Position numbers and translations under genes: made by a program. The notes beneath the pieces are model-generated. The model was not told where the DNA came from. It saw nothing but the letters and a program-made list of their open reading frames with translations, and made no database searches. DNA of 64,000 bases from Microvelia longipes (taxonomy: Eukaryota; Arthropoda; Insecta; Hemiptera; Veliidae), in the NCBI GenBank assembly GCA_018340805.1, contig JACMZG010001908.1, positions 48,281,818-48,345,817 on the forward strand, written 5' to 3'. Position 1 is the first letter of the stretch; every line of letters starts with the position of its first letter. Positions 57,141 to 64,000 of the stretch are shown piece by piece.

Positions 57141-57832
57141 TACCTGATATCAAGGAAATTAGTATTCATGATAGGAAAAATTGTTTAAATACATTTCCGG
57201 ACAAATGTTTTTGTCCCAAAATAGAAAGAGTCGAAACAACAAAGTATTTAGGAATTCATATTGATGCTTTCCTCAAGTGGAAACAACATATACATGAATT
57301 GCAAAAACGATTAAGGCAAACAATATACATAATGCTTAGAGCTAGAGGTTTTCTTACTGTGGATCAGAGGCGCACTTTGTACTATGCTATAGCGGATTCA
57401 ATTTTAAGATACGGATTAATTGGTTGGGGTTCGGCTCCATCCACAGTTAGACAACCTATACTAATATTACAGAAAGCCCTGATAAGAGTTATGAAATTTA
57501 AAGATAGAGAGGAAAGATCAGGCCCTCTATTTAAATAACTAAATATTTTGAAAATACATTATATGTATCAAATGGTTTCACTTAATCAACTCCACAAACA
57601 TAATCTAGAAAGTCCTAGAGTTATAGGTAAAACAAGATCAGCTCAAAAAGAAACGTTGATTGAGCCATTTATGAAAACCACCATGGGACAAAGGCAATGG
57701 AAATTCATCGGTACCAAACTATACAATAATTTTCCTAAATACATAAATTTTAATCTTTCAAAAACAGTCTTTACTAAAAAAAAATTGATTCTCATAAATA
57801 AACAAGATAAAGATGATAAAATAAACAGATAA
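57141..57832 (+). pseudogene. Jockey/CR1-like LINE, reverse transcriptase C-terminal part with one nonsense codon
   Basis: The reading starts at LPDIKEISIHDRKNC. It continues through KYLGIHIDAFLKWKQHIHEL, a stretch with TLYYAIADSILRYGLIGWGS and LQKALIRVMKF, to GPLFK. An in-frame TAA follows at 57536-57538, and the same frame resumes LNILKIHYMYQMVSLNQLHK and runs to 57832. The expected residue at the stop in such proteins is usually Glu (PLFKELNIL), so a single GAA-to-TAA change is likely. Domains present: end of the reverse transcriptase and the thumb/C-terminal region. The palm and endonuclease are missing, so it is 5'-truncated. The 3' region ends in an A-rich tail near 58222-58247. Confidence 0.85.
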
Positions 57833-58247
57833 TCTAATCTAGTTCAGGTGTGTTTAAAATCTATGCTCTAAGGTCGTTTTTTTTGTTTTTTTTTTATACA
57901 AACCACTAAAGCTATAAACAGAAATTTTTATCTAGTTCACTAATATAAATCACATGGTATATAAAATTCTATACATGGTTTGAATAGATGTTTTGTTGAG
58001 TAAAATAAGTAAACAGACAATCATTCCACAACACAGGGCTCTCTGCCTTAAAAGTGGAAAGATTCCTGTAATTTATCACAGCAGCAGAATGGTCACCAGT
58101 TTTTGATTTACGGTGTCAATGGTTCATAAATATTTAATCTTTAGTTCTATATATATTTAACCGTCATGTTTAATGTATTAATTTGTTTATGTTGCTAAAT
58201 AATTTTAATGTAAATATGGAAATAAATAAATATAAAAAAAAAAAACA
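57833..58247 (+). other. Probable LINE 3' untranslated region and tail
   Basis: AT-rich non-coding DNA following the LINE frame and ending in AAATAAATAAATAT(A)n. It contains an AATAAA-type signal. Confidence 0.5.
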
Positions 58248-58610
58248 CTGTACCCGATTTTTTTTAATAACCTTTAATCGGTTATTACATAAAAATTTAA
58301 CTAATGCTGCTAATGAGATAAAACTTAGCACATCTGTAGGTCTTATATTAAATGCTTTCCAAATTGCAAACATCAATTTAAATTGATCAAAAAATGTATC
58401 CGCTTTTCATAGTTATTCAAATTTTCAGCTGTTATATCTGTCGATGATGTCATCAAAAACTATTTTCCGGATGGCATCACTGTACCTACAGATTGATTCT
58501 TTGTAGGAATTTTCAACTCTCTAACACAATCTTACTGAGAGCAACAATGATAACACACACAAAAACACACACGCAGTCTACTTTGAATAGACTCAGCAGG
58601 CCCACACAAG
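58248..58610 (-). mobile_element. 5S-derived family, distal half
   Basis: TGTACCCGATTTTTTTT, AATTTAACTAATGCTGCTAA, AACTATTTTCCGGATGGCAT, TGATAACACACACA and GACTCAGCAGGCCC match the family interior; there is no 5S segment. Confidence 0.65.
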
Positions 58611-58781
58611 AATATTTCTATTCAGCTAAACTCAATCATTTACTATCGTCTACAAAAAATGTTTATTGTAAATAAAGATTATAGTCAATGTTTAAATTCT
58701 TAAAACAAGCGTTTTGTTAAGCTTTAAATGGGAGACCAAGTAAAATTTATAGTTTATAGTTTTGTTTCTATGAAATGGTTA

Positions 58782-58895
58782 AATACAGTTATACGAGAGG
58801 AAATTGATGATGTAAGCATAATACAGTTATACGAGAGGAAATTGATGATGTAAGCATAATACAGTTATACGAGAGGAAATTGATGATGTAAGCAT
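58782..58895. repeat. Perfect tandem triplication, 38-bp unit
   Basis: Three 38-bp copies starting AATACAGTTATACGAGAGGA fill 114 bp with no visible difference, so the array is very recent. Confidence 0.92.
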
Positions 58896-59012
58896 ACGAA
58901 GAACGTACAGATCACAATAAAGAGATGAAACGTCACCTAGACTAAATTTAGCCTGAACACTGTCATAATAATTATAGTGCTCTATCAATTCAGCACCGTT
59001 TCTCAATTTTAT

Positions 59013-60108
59013 AAAAAAATCGAGTACGGCGAACTTAAGAGCTTTTCACCACCGAATTCCGACTCGCTTCTTTCGTTCTCAGAATATACAAATCGTTAAA
59101 TTTATACCACAACACCTCTTCGGCTTCGTTCGTCCAATCATAGAAAATACACTTGTTTCATTCCCAGCAGTCATCCATCCAGACACAGACTACGCTCGAT
59201 GCTGCTTAACTTTTATGATCTAACAAAAATTAAGTTAATACTTGTTATCCGTAACTTAGTGTACTCGTTTATTACGTAAAGGTACGTTTGTACCGGATTT
59301 CAACTCAATTGGATTAGTTTACGACTAATTAGTCGTAAAATATGTAATTACATTTGGTTAAAAAAAGGAGCATAAGTCATTCTATAAAAATTGAACTAAT
59401 GAGATGAAACTTGGCTCATATGTAAATCTTATATAAAACCAATAGCCACATGCGTGCTAAATCTCAAATGTATCGCTACATTTTCCGCGTTTTATTATTT
59501 TTAGACATTTGAGCTGAGTCATCATTATATTCCGAATAGCACAATTATACCTATAGACTAATGTTTGCACAAACAATCAACTCTCTAGTGTAAATACACT
59601 GGGAGCTACGATGATAACAGACCAGTTGAGATATGGTAAGAGTGTAGCTATGTTTATGTTTATGACTGATGTCTTAGCATTAGTTAAATTTTTATCATAT
59701 GCCTAGTGTACGAGTAACATTGTGAAAAATCGGAAAATTACTTAATTGAGTAGAAATTTTGTACAAGTGTACAAAATTATTTATACGCAATAAATATCAC
59801 CTTCACCTAGTTTAGTTTTAATACGACAAGATAGCTATCTATGGTTTTTGTTGGATCATAAAATTTAAGTAGCATTGAGCGTGGTCAGTGCTGTATGAGT
59901 GACCGCTGAGAATGAAAAGGATTCATTTACTATCCGAGGACGAGCGAAGTAAAGGACGAGGAAAGTCCGAAGACTTTCCTTTTTTTATAAATTTAGGGAA
60001 TTGTGTATTCTGAGGACGAGCGAAGCGAGTCCCAAGTAGGGATTATGAGCGAAGCGAATCCGATGTAATAAGGAAAAGTTCCGAGGTGCCTCGTACCTCA
60101 TTTTTTAT
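59013..60108. mobile_element. 5S-derived element, palindromic copy (most complete)
   Basis: The two ends are inverted: AAAAAATCGAGTACGGCGAA on the left and GTGCCTCGTACCTCATTTTT on the right. Each is followed inward by CTCGCTTCGCTCGTCC-type motifs and a 5S-like block (59162-59210 minus; 59864-59920 plus). The centre has CACTGGGAGCTACGATGATA. No frame of note. Structure and lack of coding capacity fit a non-autonomous element with long inverted ends. Confidence 0.78.
59864..59920 (+). pseudogene. 5S rRNA-like segment
   Basis: TTTAAGTAGCATTGAGCGTG, GTCAGTGCTGTATGAGTGAC and CGCTGAGAATG; box C has one change (GAGTGACC for GGGTGACC). Confidence 0.7.
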
Positions 60109-61532
60109 ATAAGCCAGAAAAAATACAAAATATTTTACTATTTACAATATAAAACTCGCTTGTTATTTTAACCACAAAAAAGTTTACCTAAACCCTACGG
60201 TTACTTTTAAGACTATTTTTAGATTTCAATTTTTTTAAAAGATAATAAATGACAAGTCAATAAAGAAAACTAACAAGCTGTAAAACACAGCAGTAAAATA
60301 ATGTCTCGATTTAGTCATCCTTGTGATAAATAAAATGTATAAAAGTAAATCTAAGTAGAGAGTAGTGAACAGTAGAGATCCCAGTATCCAGCTAAATCAA
60401 CTACAGTGCTGCATTCTAGTTATATCTGTTACAAGCTTTAATAGTCAGAAAGCTTTTTAACTTTCTAATTAGCAATACTGCTAAATATTAAGAAAAAATA
60501 TCTCTTGCACGAAAATATTGTTTTAAATTAATCATAAATATCTAAATAATTCTGGTGCAAAGGTCCACAATCCCAACTAATATCCTTTAAAATGCTTGTT
60601 TCCTTAATCAATTATTCATTTTTCCCTGAAGTTTTTGGTTTTTGAATCGTACAATAAATATTTTTTCTTTATCGATTTCTTAAAGAATTTGCGCATAATT
60701 AAATTATATAGGCGTAACAAAACTATGTCTACTCTTTTAAAATCTAAAAAAGGTTTTTTTAATGATACATTTTGATGGCAGTTTCAGGAATTTTATTTTT
60801 TAATAATCATAAAACATTATAAACATGCTGTAATTCTTCTGCTTCATATATGGAGCAAAAGTTGAGCACAAAATAGATTGTTAATCAAGGAAGTAAACAA
60901 ATTTAGAAATGCAAAAATGCAAGAGTATTCCGCCAAGCCTTTCTATGGTAAATGACAGGCCTGGGCCTTACTTACCTTCAGTCCTATGAGCAAGAATCAT
61001 AATACATATTACATAATTATATTATAAAGTGTTAATAAAAAAGGCAAATACGGAACAAGCCAAGGAAGATTTAAAACCGGGCCTGGGTTTATATACTTAG
61101 AAAGCTAGTTTGGACTCCAGACGGGTTTCGTTTAACTCAGTGTCCTATAACCATAAAAACGACACCGTACCCAAAGTGTTTGTTTACAGACCGTATTTTA
61201 GTTTTATCGGTTATTTATCATGGTTTTAAGTAATTTAAAAAAATTGTATCGACTTCGCATCGATGTTAATTGATTAGGCATCCAAACAAATCAAGGATGG
61301 CCTTTTTCCAAACAATATAACTGTTTAGGCCCTTTTTTAAATTATGTTTAAATGAAAATTACAAAATTGACGTTACATAAGAATATTGATTATAGGTGAC
61401 ATAAAATTATTTTTAGGGCATGACAGAGTTCAATCGCGTACCTACTTAATAATTTTAATCCCTAATCCTAAAACCATATACCTGTCAGCAAACCTCTTCA
61501 TGGTATGATACTTGGGTTCCAGTACTAAAAAT

Positions 61533-61537
<5 letters not shown>
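60109..61537. other. Gene-free stretch with a SINE E fragment
   Basis: 60545-60620 (AATTCTGGTGCAAAGGTCCA, TTTAAAATGCTTGTTTCCTT) is a diverged piece of SINE E. Nothing else recognised. Confidence 0.45.

Positions 61538-61612
<75 letters not shown>
61538..61612. repeat. (AT)n microsatellite
   Basis: Pure TA run of about 70 bp. Confidence 0.97.
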
Positions 61613-61614
<2 letters not shown>

Positions 61615-61984
61615 CTACATATGAGAAATATATATCGAAATGAATAGATATGAAACCTACATATCTAGGTATGTCATACTTCTTGGTTTAATTGTACTGG
61701 TTGCAGAAGTGCAATCGTGTACAATTGTACAGAAGTACAATCACACAGTTCCATCGTGTTCATCATGGAAATGATCCATTAAAGAAAAGTACGGAACTCC
61801 ACCATGCATGCGACGGAAAAAAAATGTCTTTTGGAGTAAATTCAGCTTGAAACGGAACTCCAAAATTAGCATTTTTCAGGACATTCCCTTTGAAATTTTT
61901 AGGAATAAGAATTACAAGAAGATGCATTATACTAATTAGGTTATAAAGCATAATTTGACAAAAATTAGGCAATAGATCACTTTA

Positions 61985-62338
61985 AGGCGATCCTGCAAAG
62001 AGGAGGGGTAAAAATCACTTAAATGGAAATATCTCAGGTTCTCGGCAAAATATCAAAATTCTAAGACGGTACTTCACTTCTAATTTTTATTCTGCACATT
62101 TTAAGACTCATTTCAACCTTCTGGAGCAAACAACAGTGGCGCAATTTGAGAACTACTTTAAAAATTTTAGTTCTCAAATTGCACCTCTGTTTTTTGCTCC
62201 AGAAGGTTGAAATGAGTCTTAAAATGTGCAGAATAAAAATTAGAAGTGAAGTACCGTCTTAGAATTTTGATATTTTGCTTAGAACCAGAGATATTTCCGT
62301 TTAATTGATTTTTACCCCCACTTTTTGCGGGATCCCCT
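61985..62338. mobile_element. 354-bp palindromic MITE with TA target duplication
   Basis: The two ends, AGGCGATCCTGCAAAG and (reverse) AGGGGATCCCGCAAAA, open inverted arms of about 160 bp. The arms meet at a short centre near 62160. TA flanks both sides (61983-61984, 62339-62340). A TA duplication and very long arms fit a Tc1/mariner-type foldback MITE; the superfamily is inferred. The 69-codon frame just upstream is unrelated. Confidence 0.8.
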
Positions 62339-62459
62339 TAATAGACCGTAGTAAATACGAAGGTTATAAAATAGAAGGGACACTAAGAACCTAACCCAGA
62401 CCTGTGATTTGAAAGTTAAAGTACACCAGAATAAATAAATAGTTACAGATAAGAGTATT

Positions 62460-62660
62460 CTAGGAAGGTAAAATTCATAAGTAGCCAGGTAAAATGCATA
62501 AGCAATAAGGTAAAATTTATAGGTAGCCAGGTAAAATGCATAAGCAGGTAGGTAAAATTCATAAGTAGCCAGGTAAAATGCATGAGCAGGTAGGTAAACA
62601 TTCATAAGTATCCAGGTAAAATTCATAAGCAGGCAGCTGAAATTCATAAGCAGGTAAGTA
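62460..62660. repeat. Minisatellite, 21-bp unit (7 codons), ~9-10 copies
   Basis: GGTAAAATTCATAAGTAGCC plus A alternates with a GCATAAGCAGG variant. The period is a multiple of three, so the minus strand stays open and reads a seven-residue repeat of the type FYLATYE/FYLPAYA within the 142-codon frame 62312-62740. There is no evidence of a real gene. Confidence 0.85.
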
Positions 62661-63784
62661 AAATGCTGAAGTATTATACCTACCTTGTTAAACGGTGTAA
62701 CCTTAATGCAGGAAGTGTCAAATACGTGTAAGAGTAACAAAAGATAAACTAGCCCATTGCATAGCGTTTAGAACTATGTATGTCTTCTAATAAAATATTA
62801 ATGCTTTATAATTAATCATCATGAGAAATATTTACTTTACATGATGTCAATCAAAAGATAACAAATTTGTAGTCAAAACAGAATCTGTTCAAACGAATTT
62901 TCAAGTAGGATCCATAGTTATTTAAGCAGGAAAATTAAAAAATCAAAGTGAAGACAGGAAAATTATCTCCTGATATAAGTAGAGGAATAAAACAATACAG
63001 GGCTCCTAAACAAGGGGATATCGCGTAGAACAGGGCGAATCGATTTTATGAAGTACTTTCAAGTCCAGACATAACTTAGAATCTCACTGGAATTTCCTTA
63101 ATCTAGGAGAGACAAAATCAAGAGAAAACTTAGGATCAAGTATTTGACATAGTTGAACAAATTTATCTTTTTACAGCTTTGCGAGACTCCAGTAAGGCCA
63201 TATTAAGGCTCTTAACCCTGGAATAATCACACTCTTGATAACACAAATGATAACACCCTTCTAGAGATTTTTCGCTGGAAAGAAAATTAAGACAGATGTA
63301 CAAAATTTTTAAAATTGGTAGCACTGACTGGTGATAAAGGCTATGATCATACAGATTTTATTACCAGAGGGGCTCTATGGGTTAAATTTAAAATAATCGA
63401 AAAAGCAACCTGAACGCTTATAAATAAAATCAAGGAATCAGTACTCAATTACAGTAAATTATATAGTAGAACGTTAAAAATACAAATTAAAACACAAAAA
63501 AAGCGCGGAAAGCCAAAATGAAATGATCTATTATAACCTTAGCTCACTCTTTAAGGAGGTTGCAATGAGGTTAAACAGAGCTCCTGAGATTCCCAAAAGA
63601 TTCTGTTGCAATTTTGGTACTGCATGGGATACCCAAAGTTAAGTAAACACCACTAAAAAGAAGTCCCCTTTACTAAAAAGGACCGAGGTCCATTAATTTA
63701 TGCCGAACCGTTCAAATACAATAACAGGTGGGATACATTTCGTCCACCCTGTATATTATTATTTATACGATTATCAATATGCGA
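62661..63784. other. No recognisable feature
   Basis: AT-rich DNA; no open frame, repeat array or RNA structure stands out. Confidence 0.4.
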
Positions 63785-63921
63785 TAATCAATAGCAATGT
63801 GCATCGATACTTGCTGTTGTATATCGATATGCATTAAATAATCAGCTAACATCGATACTTGCTGTTGTATATCGATATGCATTAAATAATCAGCTACAAT
63901 GGATACTTGTTGTATATGAAT
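63785..63921. repeat. Tandem repeat, 48-bp unit, ~2.5 copies
   Basis: CATCGATACTTGCTGTTGTA recurs at 63802 and 63850, with a shortened third unit near 63898. The unit also carries TATCGATATGCATTAAATAA. Confidence 0.85.
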
Positions 63922-63935
63922 ATGGAATATTTACG

Positions 63936-63975
63936 GGCTGTTTTCGGCTTAAAGCCATCATCAGCAAGAGGTGTT
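63936..63975 (-). ncRNA. Hammerhead-like motif at the window end
   Basis: In minus sense: CTTG, CTGATGA, extra T, helix II GGCT-TTA-AGCC, GAAAAC. The core and helix II are intact. Helices I and III could not be completed convincingly, and the element runs off the window. Confidence 0.45.
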
Positions 63976-64000
63976 TCTTTGTCAGAAGGTGATGGCGGTA

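Overview
The window looks like nuclear DNA from an animal with a large, AT-rich, repeat-dominated genome. An arthropod, probably an insect, is the best guess. The evidence is indirect: Jockey/CR1-like and RTE-like LINE remnants, a Penelope-like GIY-YIG endonuclease, tRNA-derived SINEs, a 5S-rRNA-derived repeat close to insect 5S, long (AT)n and (AC)n microsatellites, and many minisatellites. There are no bacterial operons, CRISPR arrays or functional rRNA/tRNA genes, and no complete host gene. The only host-gene candidates are a GC-rich terminal exon (50332-50561, +), a possible ten-codon first exon (34651-34680, +) and a GC-rich island with a TATA box (48240-48430).

Layout. 1-9 kb: AT-rich DNA, three stretches of a ~317-bp satellite carrying a hammerhead ribozyme, a 35-bp minisatellite and a LINE tail. 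9-17 kb: small MITEs, one holding a row of GC-rich hairpins, an RTE LINE fragment and hammerhead-bearing foldbacks. 17-24 kb: a Penelope-like element remnant interrupted by a TIR element, plus SINEs. 24.1-28.6 kb: a foldback with two 1458-bp arms, nested inside a 5S-derived element. 29-45 kb: SINEs, many minisatellites, an inverted duplication and three abutting tandem arrays, one built from a piece of the 5S-derived element. 45-48 kb: a 2.7-kb array of 52-bp units. 48-64 kb: host-exon candidates, SINEs, palindromic 5S-derived elements, a LINE with one nonsense codon, and more hammerhead-bearing ends.

The unifying theme is RNA-structured mobile DNA. Two kinds of hammerhead motif recur. The first is a 41-nt motif in the ~317-bp satellite, with an intact core at 8537-8577 (+) and 38282-38322 (-). 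The second is a Penelope-type minimal hammerhead (CTGATGA, one extra base, stem, GAAA, tiny palindromic helix III) at about ten sites. In several of these helix I pairs although its sequence differs between families. Pol III promoter fossils (5S internal control region, tRNA A/B boxes) are spread through other repeat families. All calls come from reading the sequence by eye; no alignment, folding program or database was used, so repeat boundaries are approximate unless stated.
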